From: an uncultured Oscillospiraceae bacterium
Lineage (GTDB): Bacteria; Bacillota; Clostridia; Oscillospirales; Oscillospiraceae
Assembly: GCA_934590355.1 (NCBI GenBank)
Contig: CAKTOX010000009.1
Span: 1-59,700, forward strand
Direction: 5' to 3'
DNA length: 59,700 nucleotides
Each line of letters begins with the position of its first letter. Within the stretch, counting starts at the first letter, position 1. The translations under genes were made by a program, and so were the position numbers. Positions 16,580 through 24,705 of this stretch are shown here, piece after piece. The notes below the pieces were generated by a model, which did not search any database, had not been told where the DNA came from, and saw only the letters and a program-made list of their open reading frames with translations.

Positions 16580-16649
16580 ATAAAAAATTCTGAACAAATC
16601 AATCTAAGCTGAATATTTTACAAAAGCACTGCTTGTGAGCTAAGATTTA

Positions 16650-16662
16650 TTCAGTTAGTGAA
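16650..16662. promoter_or_regulatory. Putative LysR-type box between the dehydrogenases
   Basis: TTCAGTTAGTGAA has the T-N11-A form with TTCA/TGAA arms. The same TTCAGTTA occurs at 20199-20206 upstream of the flavoprotein gene, so both promoters may answer to the LysR protein encoded at 19210-20109. Confidence 0.4.
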
Positions 16663-16738
16663 ATTGTTGTCAGTTGAGCGGCTACGACCGTTTCACTGTC
16701 TCGATTTATTTTTTTATGCTTGAAAGGAGTTAATCAAA

Positions 16739-17881
16739 ATGAAAAGCTTCCGCTACAATACCCAAACCGCGCTGTTTTTTGGACGCGGCACGCTCAAGGA
16801 GAACGCAGAGTTTTTCAAAGCATACGGCAAGAGAGCCGTAGTTTTTACCAGTGAGTTTTATGAAGGCTGTACCAATAGAGGTCTTGCTGACATCAAGGCG
16901 GTGTTCGAGCAAATCGGTACGGAGTACGTTGTTCTCGACTGGGTGCATGTTGATCCGCCGATTGATGTTGTTGTCAAGCTCGCAGAGGCGGCGGCCGAAT
17001 TCAAGCCGGACTTCTATGTTGCAGTGGGCGGTGGCTCAGTCATCGATTCCTGCAAGGCGGCTGCTTTGCTCAACGAGCATCCCGGTGAAGACCCGTATGA
17101 TGTGTTCTACAGCCTCGGCCACCAGTCAAAGAGCATTACGACTGAGATCAAAGCTCCCGTATTTGCGGTCCCGACCACAGCTGGCACGGGTGCCGAGGTC
17201 ACCGGCTTTGCTGTTTTGACAAGAGCGGATACGCACACAAAGCTTGCGATGTATCCGATGGCATTTTGCACCGCCGCCTTTGTAGATCCCAGTTATGTTG
17301 AGGGCTCTCCCGATTTCCTCATCCACACCGGCGTTATAGATGCGCTGGCACACGGTGTTGAGGGGCAGCTCAACATCCAGCACACTCCGTTCAATGCTGT
17401 TTTGTCAGATTTCGCGTTTAGCCTTTTCAAGGGATTTAAGGATCATATGGTTTCCGGAGAGCTGACCGAAGAGGATTACGACAATATGGCGCTGTGTTCA
17501 TTTGTTCAGGGAATGGCTTTCATGCAGTCGTGCACGACAATCCCGCACGGCATGGGATATCCTCTTTCGCACATAAAGGGCGTTAACCACGGCCTTTCCA
17601 ACGGTATATTTCTGGGAGAGTACGTCCGCCGCTTCAAGAATCAGTCTCTTGTCCAGCCGATAGTTGAAAAGTGCGGATTTAAAAACAGCGACGAATTTGC
17701 AGAATGGTGCAAGGCAATCACAGAAGAAGACGTACATATTGAGGTCACGGAGGATGAGATTCAGCAGTGGACAGATGACTTTATGAAGCTTGACTTTCGT
17801 CTTGCGTGGAATCCCGAGCCCCTCACACGAGAAGACATTTACAACCTCTATAAGATTTCGCTCAAGCGCTACATAAAGTAA
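16739..17881 (+). CDS. Iron-containing alcohol dehydrogenase (copy B)
   Basis: A 380-residue paralogue of the enzyme at 15359-16501, equal in length and very similar throughout. It carries the nucleotide motif VGGGSVIDSCKA (~92-103) and metal ligands in DPSYV, DALAHGVE, PHGMGYPLSH and VNHGLSNG. GAAAGGAG precedes the ATG. It is followed after 14 bp by an MFS carrier, giving a second dehydrogenase-plus-transporter operon that mirrors the minus-strand one. Both probably act on related alcohols or aldehydes; whether they differ in substrate, cofactor or direction is unknown. Confidence 0.92.
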   Translation: MKSFRYNTQTALFFGRGTLKENAEFFKAYGKRAVVFTSEFYEGCTNRGLADIKAVFEQIGTEYVVLDWVHVDPPIDVVVKLAEAAAEFKPDFYVAVGGGSVIDSCKAAALLNEHPGEDPYDVFYSLGHQSKSITTEIKAPVFAVPTTAGTGAEVTGFAVLTRADTHTKLAMYPMAFCTAAFVDPSYVEGSPDFLIHTGVIDALAHGVEGQLNIQHTPFNAVLSDFAFSLFKGFKDHMVSGELTEEDYDNMALCSFVQGMAFMQSCTTIPHGMGYPLSHIKGVNHGLSNGIFLGEYVRRFKNQSLVQPIVEKCGFKNSDEFAEWCKAITEEDVHIEVTEDEIQQWTDDFMKLDFRLAWNPEPLTREDIYNLYKISLKRYIK

Positions 17882-17895
17882 AGAGAGGAAACCAC

Positions 17896-19122
17896 ATGAA
17901 TACAAAGCAAAAAAATATAATGTTGGCCATCAATATTTATGTCTTCGCATTTCTGATGACCTTCATCACTCGAGTGACCAAGGCATACATCGGCATGGCT
18001 TATCCCGAGCAAACCGACATAGCAATACAGAATTTAATAACCTTCCCCAGCTTTTACGGCATGGCAGCGGCATTGCTTATAGGGCCGATTGCAATGAAAA
18101 TCAAGAAATCGAAGTTGGCTGTTGCAGCTATCGCTTTCATGGTTATTCATAATGTTATTACTTATGTCACCGGCCTTGTTCACGGCCCCTTTGTGCTCCT
18201 GCATGTCGCCGCAGCGTTTGGCGGAGTTGCCATAGGCATCTATATCACGCTGCTAAACAGCATTATCAGCGACCACTTCCCGCCTGAAAAGCGTGCAGCC
18301 TGCATCGCAAAGTATAATGTCTGGATCAATATCGGCGGCGTCATCATTCTGTATGCCGCGGGCTGGCTTGCAGAGGGCAATAATGGTGCCAACTGGTACA
18401 ATGCTTACCTGCTCGGCATCCTTCCGCTAATAACGATGATAATCTTTGCTGTGATGTGCAAGAAAAACGATGTTGACACTCCGTCTGTCGTTCTTGATGA
18501 CAAGACCGAGGTCACGCGAAAGCTCAGCCTGAAGGACATGCCCAAGGATGCACTGGTGTGGATAATCCTCATGGGACTGCTGCATTGCTTCTTCTATGTT
18601 ACGCAAAGCGCCTTTAACGTCAATGTTTCGTCCTATATTATCACTGAATACAGCCTCGGAACATCTGTTGAAGCCGGTACGGCGACTTCTCTCGTTCGCT
18701 TTGCACTGATCCCGTTCACAGCCCTCTATCCCTTCTTTAAAAAGTATCTCAAGGATTGGATGATCCCGGTGGGCTATTTCGTGATGGCGATCGGACTTGT
18801 AATAATGATGACCTCCAAGTCCCTGTTCGGTGCATATGCGTGCGCAATTTTCTGCGGTATGTCTACGGCACTCGTGCATTCTGAATTCTACGCCAGAGCC
18901 TCTCGTTATGTCTCGCTTCCATTAGTACCTGTTGCTTTGGCGATAGTCAATTGCCTTGTCAACGTTGGTACGGGCTTCTCGTCTTACATTCTGAGATTCT
19001 TTGGCAATCTTTTTGGCGGCGGCATGGGCAATGCTTTGCTTGCGGGGGCCGTGATTTCCGTTGCTATCGCAGTTCTCGCCTCTGTCATGTACGTCTTCAA
19101 GCGCAAGGCGTACGTTGACTGA
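17896..19122 (+). CDS. MFS transporter
   Basis: A 408-residue carrier with about 12 membrane segments in two halves, separated by a cytoplasmic loop near residues 190-215 (VVLDDKTEVTRKLSLKDM). Helices 2-3 carry the loop GPIAMKIKKSKLAV in place of the classic MFS motif A, and helix 5 is followed by FPPEKRAACIAKYN, typical of MFS organic-anion or sugar-acid carriers. It lies 14 bp after dehydrogenase B and is probably co-translated from RBS GAGAGG. It likely moves that pathway's substrate or product. A terminator follows. Confidence 0.88.
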   Translation: MNTKQKNIMLAINIYVFAFLMTFITRVTKAYIGMAYPEQTDIAIQNLITFPSFYGMAAALLIGPIAMKIKKSKLAVAAIAFMVIHNVITYVTGLVHGPFVLLHVAAAFGGVAIGIYITLLNSIISDHFPPEKRAACIAKYNVWINIGGVIILYAAGWLAEGNNGANWYNAYLLGILPLITMIIFAVMCKKNDVDTPSVVLDDKTEVTRKLSLKDMPKDALVWIILMGLLHCFFYVTQSAFNVNVSSYIITEYSLGTSVEAGTATSLVRFALIPFTALYPFFKKYLKDWMIPVGYFVMAIGLVIMMTSKSLFGAYACAIFCGMSTALVHSEFYARASRYVSLPLVPVALAIVNCLVNVGTGFSSYILRFFGNLFGGGMGNALLAGAVISVAIAVLASVMYVFKRKAYVD

Positions 19123-19152
19123 CGGCACCGCAAAAAATACAGTAAAGCAAAT

Positions 19153-19184
19153 AGGATAAGCCTCACGACCGTGAGGCTTATCCT
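19153..19184. terminator. Bidirectional terminator between MFS and LysR genes
   Basis: A perfect 14-bp stem, AGGATAAGCCTCAC with GTGAGGCTTATCCT, loop GACC. Only short A/T runs flank it, so it could also be a transcript-end stabiliser. It lies between convergent genes. Confidence 0.7.
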
Positions 19185-19209
19185 AAAAGCAAAGCAGATT
19201 TCAATCTTT

Positions 19210-20109
19210 TCACACGAGATCCAAGCCGTTGTTCTCAGTCATTTCTATGATGTAGTCTCTTACAAATTCAGTGGCCTTTGTCAGCTTGCGGTTTTTCGGC
19301 CAAATGAGGTAAAGATCACGCCAAACCATGTCGTTTTCAAGCTCGACCTCAACGGTGTAGTCTCCATAAAGCGGCATACTAGGTGTAATGGCAATGCCGT
19401 AGTTCATAGCCACATATCCGAACTGAGTCATCCAATCGGGACAATAACTTATATCTGGCTTTATCCCTTCGCGACTGAACATTTTTCTTATCCATATATC
19501 GAGATTGGAATTGGGATTTATGTTTAGTATCGGTTCTCCGTCAAGTTCCTTGAGCGTGATGCTCTGTCTGGAAGCAAGATGGTGATTGTCAGCCATGAGC
19601 ACATAAAGCTTTTGCACACCGATTTTCGCGGCCTCGCAGCCGCTGATCTCGGATGTGGTGGAGAGGATAAGGTCATATGTGCCCAGAAGAAGCTGATCGT
19701 CAATAAGTCCGGAACCTTGGTTGACGTTAAAATCGAGAAAGATATTGCAGTTAGGATTATCCGCATAGAACTGACGGAATATCTTTGGTATTTCCGAATT
19801 TGATACACAGTAGAAAAAACCGAGCTTAACCGTGCCGGAAAGCGGATCCTTCATGCTCTTGAGCGCGGCATCGCCTTCGTCGAGCACCTTGAATATCTGC
19901 TCGGCATAAGGAAGATATTTCTCGCCGTACTCCGTAAGCATAACTTTTTTATTTGCATTTCTCACAAAGAGAGGCACTCCTAGCTCATGCTCCAGCTCAT
20001 GAATTGCATAGCTCAGACCTGACTGGGCAACGAACATATTCTTCGCAGCAAGGGTGAACTTCTGCGTTTTTGCAACTTCAAGAAAGTACTTTATCTGCTG
20101 CAGCGTCAT
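19210..20109 (-). CDS. LysR-family transcriptional regulator
   Basis: A 299-residue LTTR. The start at 20109 (MTLQQIKYFLEVAKTQKF) is the classic LTTR start, preceded by AAGGAG; longer readings begin inside the promoter. The winged helix-turn-helix spans ~1-60 (FTLAAKNMFVAQSGLSYAIH, then LEHELGVPLF) and the effector domain ~90-295. It lies between the MFS gene and the divergently transcribed flavoprotein gene, so it is the obvious regulator of the catabolic cluster, activating in response to a pathway intermediate. An ATTATT-N11-AATAAT box in the shared promoter region (20175-20197) supports this and autoregulation. Confidence 0.9.
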   Translation of the reverse strand: MTLQQIKYFLEVAKTQKFTLAAKNMFVAQSGLSYAIHELEHELGVPLFVRNANKKVMLTEYGEKYLPYAEQIFKVLDEGDAALKSMKDPLSGTVKLGFFYCVSNSEIPKIFRQFYADNPNCNIFLDFNVNQGSGLIDDQLLLGTYDLILSTTSEISGCEAAKIGVQKLYVLMADNHHLASRQSITLKELDGEPILNINPNSNLDIWIRKMFSREGIKPDISYCPDWMTQFGYVAMNYGIAITPSMPLYGDYTVEVELENDMVWRDLYLIWPKNRKLTKATEFVRDYIIEMTENNGLDLV

Positions 20110-20142
20110 ATTCTCCACACTCCTTCTGAGTTTTCTCTTTTT

Positions 20143-20171
20143 AGAATATAGCAGCGGCAAATACTTGTCAA
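20143..20171 (-). promoter_or_regulatory. Promoter of the lysR gene
   Basis: Minus strand: TTGACA (20171-20166), 17 bp, TATTCT (20148-20143). Confidence 0.7.
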
Positions 20172-20174
20172 ACT

Positions 20175-20197
20175 ATTATTCGCCATTGAGTAATAAT
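20175..20197. promoter_or_regulatory. LysR-type operator between lysR and flavoprotein gene
   Basis: ATTATT-N11-AATAAT, a perfect 6-bp dyad in the T-N11-A format of LTTR sites. It lies immediately upstream of the lysR -35 box, where binding could control both divergent genes. Confidence 0.6.
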
Positions 20198-20286
20198 TTT
20201 CAGTTAAGACGGTAAAAAGCTCATCGTTTCACAAAAATAACGGTGATTAACATTGCTTTTAATACATAATAATTTGGAGGCAGAAA

Positions 20287-22272
20287 ATGAACAAACAATA
20301 TCCCAACTTATTCAAACCTTTCACGGTCAATAAGCTCGTTATAAAAAACAGACTGTCAGTGTCGCCGATGGGATCATTCTTCCTTATGTACAACGAAAAG
20401 GGAGACTATTCGTTCAACATGATGGACTATCTCTGCGAAAAGGCCAGAGGAGGCTTCGGCCTGATTGTTCTTGGCGGTGTGCCGACGGATATGCTTGTTG
20501 ACCGGAAGAATCCGCTTGACGAAATGGTTTCGCCGCTCTATGCGCCCAAGCATTTCAGAAACGGCGCAGGTAACCTGCTTGATCGAGTGCATGCTTACGG
20601 AACGAAGGTCTTTATCCAACTTTCTACGGGGCACGGCAGAATGAGAATGGAAAAATGTCCTTCTCCGCTTCCGTATCTCTATGATCCGACGCATATCAAT
20701 GAGGCTCTTACTAAAGAAGAGATTGAAGCAAAAATAGAACAGGAAATTCACTGCGCAAAGTTCGCAAAAGATCTGGGCTTTGATGGAGTCGAGGTACATG
20801 CAATGCACTGGGGCTATCTTCTTGATCAGTTTGCACAGCCGCTTACTAACAAGCGCACCGATGAATACGGCGGAGATCTTGACGGGAGACTGCTTATCTG
20901 CAAGAAAATGATAGACGGCATACGCGCTGAATGCGGGCCGGACTTTCCTGTATCCATCCGCATGGGACTTAAATGGTGGATGAAGGACTTCAACAAGGCT
21001 TCTCTTTGGGGCGAAGAGGAGATTGGGCGTACAATTGAGGATGCGGTTGAGATTGCGAAGAAGCTTGAAGAGTACGGCTATGATATGTTAGACTGCAACT
21101 CCGGTACATACGACTCATTCTATTATAGCTGCCCTCCGTATTACCAGCCGTACGGCTATAATGTGGAGCTTGCGAGAATAGTACGTGCGGCGATAAGTAT
21201 TCCTCTCATTATTGCTGGGAAAATGGATGATCCCGATGTTGCGGAGGAGGCAGTGGCCACCGGTGCGTGCGATGCGGTTGCGATAGGACGCGGCTCCCTT
21301 GCGGATCCGCATTTTGCCAAGAAGCTTGAAATGGGCTGCCCTGAGAGTATCCGCCCGTGTATTTCCTGCCAGAACTGCATCAAAACACTGTTTGATATTG
21401 GTTCTGTCCAGTGCTCTGTCAACCCAAATGTTACACAGGAGTTCAGCTATGCTCTGCATCCGGCAGACGAAAGGAAAAAGGTTATGGTTGTCGGCGGAGG
21501 CGTGGCCGGTATGGAGGCTGCACGCACAGCTAAGTTGTGTGGGCATGAAGTTGAACTTTTTGAGGCATCAGATCACCTCGGCGGCCATTTGAACGAGGCG
21601 GGCAGCCATCCCTTCAAGACGGGAATTTTCAAACTCAATCTCTGGTATCAAAAAGAACTGCGTGACAAGGGCATACCTGTGCACCTCAATACGACCGTCA
21701 CGGCAGATGAGGTGAAAAATGCAGGCTTTGATACGGTTATTCTTGCGGTCGGATCATATCATTTTATCCCCAAGTTTGTGGAGGGATATGACCACTCCAA
21801 GGCTGTGGTTTCCTATGATGTGCTGATGGGTGAGCGCGAGGTGGGTGAGAATATTGTTGTTGTCGGCGGCGGACTGACAGGCTCTGAGCTCGCTTACGAT
21901 TTGGCGCGTTATCAAGGGAAAAAGGTGACACTCGTTGAGGCCCTTGACGATATTCTGTCTTCCGGTCCTGCCGTGCCGCAGCCTGTAAATCTTATGCTGC
22001 GCGATTTGCTGGATTACTACAATGTGAACATTAAGACAGGCCACCGCATCAAGGCAGTGAACGACACGGGGGCGGTCATAGAAGGCGAGGACGGAATATC
22101 CGTAATTCCTGCAGATGACGTTGTGTTCTGCATTGGCCTCCGCTCCAGTCAGTCCCTTAAGGATAAACTGATGTATTCCGGCGTTGAGGTGTTTGAGGTT
22201 GGAGACGGCGTGTCTGTCGGCAACATACGCACCGCTATTGCAGGAGCATATGAGATTGCAAGAAAACTCTGA
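20287..22272 (+). CDS. Old-yellow-enzyme-type NADH:flavin oxidoreductase with FeS and FAD domains
   Basis: A 661-residue flavoprotein built like 2,4-dienoyl-CoA reductase/trimethylamine dehydrogenase. An N-terminal OYE barrel (~1-370) binds FMN and carries GVEVHAMHWGYLLDQF and NKRTDEYGGD. A 4Fe-4S site follows (CISCQNC with a fourth Cys 11 residues later, ~358-376). The C-terminal FAD/NAD(P) domain has two nucleotide motifs: VMVVGGGVAGMEAA (~399) and NIVVVGGGLTGSELAYD (~521). Such enzymes reduce activated C=C bonds using NAD(P)H; gut relatives act on enoates, bile-acid intermediates and similar compounds. The substrate here is not evident. It is divergent from the LysR gene and carries RBS TGGAGG. 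Confidence 0.92.
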   Translation: MNKQYPNLFKPFTVNKLVIKNRLSVSPMGSFFLMYNEKGDYSFNMMDYLCEKARGGFGLIVLGGVPTDMLVDRKNPLDEMVSPLYAPKHFRNGAGNLLDRVHAYGTKVFIQLSTGHGRMRMEKCPSPLPYLYDPTHINEALTKEEIEAKIEQEIHCAKFAKDLGFDGVEVHAMHWGYLLDQFAQPLTNKRTDEYGGDLDGRLLICKKMIDGIRAECGPDFPVSIRMGLKWWMKDFNKASLWGEEEIGRTIEDAVEIAKKLEEYGYDMLDCNSGTYDSFYYSCPPYYQPYGYNVELARIVRAAISIPLIIAGKMDDPDVAEEAVATGACDAVAIGRGSLADPHFAKKLEMGCPESIRPCISCQNCIKTLFDIGSVQCSVNPNVTQEFSYALHPADERKKVMVVGGGVAGMEAARTAKLCGHEVELFEASDHLGGHLNEAGSHPFKTGIFKLNLWYQKELRDKGIPVHLNTTVTADEVKNAGFDTVILAVGSYHFIPKFVEGYDHSKAVVSYDVLMGEREVGENIVVVGGGLTGSELAYDLARYQGKKVTLVEALDDILSSGPAVPQPVNLMLRDLLDYYNVNIKTGHRIKAVNDTGAVIEGEDGISVIPADDVVFCIGLRSSQSLKDKLMYSGVEVFEVGDGVSVGNIRTAIAGAYEIARKL

Positions 22273-22303
22273 TCCGCTCATAAATTAACAATATCGGGCT
22301 CTA

Positions 22304-22339
22304 AAAAACCACACAGTTTCTGTGAACTGTGTGGTTTTT
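22304..22339. terminator. Bidirectional terminator
   Basis: A perfect 15-bp stem, AAAAACCACACAGTT with AACTGTGTGGTTTTT, between the convergent flavoprotein and PucR-type genes. Confidence 0.92.
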
Positions 22340-22340
22340 C

Positions 22341-23588
22341 TTATGTGCTTAATACATTGTTTGGCGCAATAGTTGGTTCCGCTCTCGACAATTCTTCTAC
22401 TGCAAAGAAGGCAAAGCCTTTGGCTTTGAGCAGCACCAAGGACACCGACAGCAGCAGCCGAAAATGCTCCGCGGCATCCTCAAGCGGTATCTCAAAATCG
22501 TCCCTTATTTTGTTTATCCTGTAAAGCACGGTGTTGCGATGGGTAAACATAGCCTCGCAGGTGCGCTTGAGCGAGTGCGCGCTGCACAGATAATAATACA
22601 GCGTTTCGCAAAACTCGGTGTCGTTTTCGGCATCGTGTGCGGCAAGGACGGATATGCGCTCGTCGATTATGCAGCTTTCGCGCTCAAGCAGTCCGAGCAT
22701 CATCATGTGCCCCAGCTCCTCCACGCTGTGCACGCTGCCGCGAAGCGTGCCGCCGGCGACGATGTCGAGAGCCGCCCGCGCCTCGGAATACAGCTTCGGA
22801 AGCGAATACAGCCCGCTCAGCCCGCGCGAGATGACGGCCTTTATGTGAAACTCCGCCGCCAGCTCCTCAAACTGCCCGACGTCGTGGTCGGGAACGAGAA
22901 AGAGTATAATGTCGCCGTTATATAAAAACGGGTGCGAGTCGTAAAAACGATGCATCAGCTCGTCCTTTAGGCGGTTTCGACCGAGATACGAGCTGTGGTA
23001 CGCGGCAAGGTCAATAAGCGCAAAGCTTGATGGCTCGAAATTCGCAAGATAGGTCGAGGCCGCTTGGAGCTCAAAGCGCGAGCGGGAGTCAAACTTGCCG
23101 TCGAGCAGGCTGATGAGTATCTCCTCCGCGGTCGCGCAGGGGAGCTCCGACCTGCCGGCTTCAATGTAAAGCTGCTTTGCGAATACGGTTTCGAGCTGCC
23201 TGAAGTTTTCCTCGGAAATGCCGTCAAGCTCACCGTTTATATCAACACAAATGAGGTAGCCCAAGCGTATGCCGGAGCTTTGAAGCGCCGAGCAGCGGCG
23301 GCGATACGGGCTGTCGTCAAGCGAGATGAACGCGGCGCTTCCGCCTGCAAGCTCCTTGCTTTCCGAGAGGACGACCCCCGCCTCGTAGCTTATTTCGCCG
23401 TGCTCGACCGACTGCGTGAATACGCTGTCGGAAAAGCCGTCGGCGCCGTGATGGGCAACGACGTGAAGCGTGTCGTCAATGAGCAGTATCGGGCAGCCGA
23501 GCGCCATTCCCGCGTCTGCGCACAGCCGCGTGGTATCATCGCCCGAGAAAAAGTCGTCGAGAAGCTTTTTGAGATAAATTTCGTTCAT
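22341..23588 (-). CDS. PucR/CdaR-type transcriptional regulator
   Basis: A 415-residue regulator. The start at 23588 (MNEIYLKKLLDD) is preceded by CGGAGTG. The N-terminal ~150 residues form a GAF/PAS-like sensory domain (ALGCPILLIDDTLHVVAHHG), the middle part resembles the GGDEF-related domain of CdaR, and the C-terminus holds the PucR helix-turn-helix (SLKRTCEAMFTHRNTVLYRI, ~345-375). Such proteins regulate genes for purine, sugar-acid or amino-acid use. It is transcribed alone from a good promoter and converges on the flavoprotein gene; its target may be distant, the island to its left or the transporter to its right. Confidence 0.88.
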   Translation of the reverse strand: MNEIYLKKLLDDFFSGDDTTRLCADAGMALGCPILLIDDTLHVVAHHGADGFSDSVFTQSVEHGEISYEAGVVLSESKELAGGSAAFISLDDSPYRRRCSALQSSGIRLGYLICVDINGELDGISEENFRQLETVFAKQLYIEAGRSELPCATAEEILISLLDGKFDSRSRFELQAASTYLANFEPSSFALIDLAAYHSSYLGRNRLKDELMHRFYDSHPFLYNGDIILFLVPDHDVGQFEELAAEFHIKAVISRGLSGLYSLPKLYSEARAALDIVAGGTLRGSVHSVEELGHMMMLGLLERESCIIDERISVLAAHDAENDTEFCETLYYYLCSAHSLKRTCEAMFTHRNTVLYRINKIRDDFEIPLEDAAEHFRLLLSVSLVLLKAKGFAFFAVEELSRAEPTIAPNNVLST

Positions 23589-23636
23589 GCTTATCACTCC
23601 GATTCATTGTGCCGAGAGCACAAAGGGTATAAAACG

Positions 23637-23665
23637 ATTATATTCGCGGCTTATTTAAAAATCAA
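23637..23665 (-). promoter_or_regulatory. Promoter of the PucR-type gene
   Basis: Minus strand: TTGATT (23665-23660), 17 bp, TATAAT (23642-23637). Confidence 0.75.
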
Positions 23666-23681
23666 GCACGGCGGGGCTTTT

Positions 23682-24590
23682 TCACCTAAGCGGCACCGCG
23701 TTTTTGAGCACGGAAATGAACTGCGCAAGGACGGGATTGGTGTTGGAGGTCTGCCAAACGGCTATCATGTCCTCCTGCTCGTCGTCACCCACGAGCGGCA
23801 CGAAAACGAGGTTGTCGGCGTCATACAGCTTGTCGGTGAAGTAATCGGGCAAAATTGATATGCCCTCCTCGGCGGCGACCATCATGAGTATGCACTCGGC
23901 ATCGCATGAGCGAAACAGAATGTTCGGCTTGTAGCCCGCCTGCTTATAAAGCTGCATGAAAAATGCATCGCCGTATGAGTCGTTGGAAGCGTCCGGAGAC
24001 ATATATAATATCGGTTCGCCCTTGAGCTCGGCTCGGCTCAGGCGGCGGCGCCCCGCGAGAGGGTGTTCTGCGTAAAGCGCAACGACGAGCTGCGCGCTTT
24101 CGACGTTCAGGTATTCGATGCCCTCCTGAGCCTTGAGGTTCGTGCTGTCCCATGTGAATATGATGTCGTATTCATGCTGCGAAAGCCCCGCGGCAAGGAC
24201 GTCCGTCGAGCAGCGGTAAAAGGTGATGAGCGCATTTTGATTGCTCAGATGAAACGAGCGCATGAGTATCGACAGGTCGCTGCGCTCGTATCCGCGCGCA
24301 AAGCCCACGCGCAGCGAGCCCTCAAGTCCGGTCGAGGCCTCGTGCACGCGCTCTGTCGCCTGACTCATTCTCTCGAGTATAGCCTTTGCCTCGCCGAGGA
24401 ATATCTTTCCCGCCGGCGTGAGCGACACCGGCCGCGTCGAGCGGTCAAACAGCGTGCAGCCCAGAGACTCCTCAAGAAGCTGCATCTGCTGCGTGATCGC
24501 CGTCTGCGAGATGTAAAACTGCTCCGCGGCTTTGGTGAAGCTGCGGCTCTCCGCGGCGGCGACGAAGTATTTTAACTGGTTTCTGTTCAT
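23682..24590 (-). CDS. LysR-family transcriptional regulator
   Basis: A 302-residue LTTR. The start at 24590 (MNRNQLKYFVAAAESRSF) is chosen because GGAG lies just upstream and this is the usual LTTR beginning; the longer frame would translate the promoter. The DNA-binding domain spans ~1-60 (FTKAAEQFYISQTAITQQMQ, then LEESLGCTLFDR) and the effector-binding domain ~90-300. It is divergent from the sodium:neurotransmitter-symporter-type gene, with overlapping promoters and a dyad operator in the 115-bp gap, so it very probably controls that transporter. Confidence 0.9.
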   Translation of the reverse strand: MNRNQLKYFVAAAESRSFTKAAEQFYISQTAITQQMQLLEESLGCTLFDRSTRPVSLTPAGKIFLGEAKAILERMSQATERVHEASTGLEGSLRVGFARGYERSDLSILMRSFHLSNQNALITFYRCSTDVLAAGLSQHEYDIIFTWDSTNLKAQEGIEYLNVESAQLVVALYAEHPLAGRRRLSRAELKGEPILYMSPDASNDSYGDAFFMQLYKQAGYKPNILFRSCDAECILMMVAAEEGISILPDYFTDKLYDADNLVFVPLVGDDEQEDMIAVWQTSNTNPVLAQFISVLKNAVPLR

Positions 24591-24605
24591 GTGAAATTCT
24601 CCAAG

Positions 24606-24620
24606 ATAAGTTTTTCTTAT
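24606..24620. promoter_or_regulatory. LysR-type operator in the lysR/NSS divergent region
   Basis: ATAAG-TTTTT-CTTAT is a perfect dyad in T-N11-A form. It overlaps the -10 box of the lysR gene (minus strand TTTACA 24648-24643, 18 bp, TAAAAT 24624-24619), which suits autorepression. Confidence 0.6.
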
Positions 24621-24641
24621 TTTATCATACAAAATATACCC

Positions 24642-24670
24642 TTGTAAAGTCGAGAAATAACCGCTAAAAT
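24642..24670 (+). promoter_or_regulatory. Promoter of the NSS transporter gene
   Basis: TTGTAA (24642-24647), 17 bp, TAAAAT (24665-24670). Its -35 box overlaps that of the divergent lysR promoter. Confidence 0.7.
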
Positions 24671-24705
24671 AAGCAACAGTTTTCCTAAAGAGAGAGGTAT
24701 ATTCA

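Noticed and set aside
20287..22272. Assignment of the flavoprotein as a bile-acid (BaiH-like) or bilirubin reductase
   Set aside because: Length and architecture fit that broad family, but the neighbourhood lacks other bai genes and I could not recognise any substrate-specific motif, so a narrower name would be a guess.
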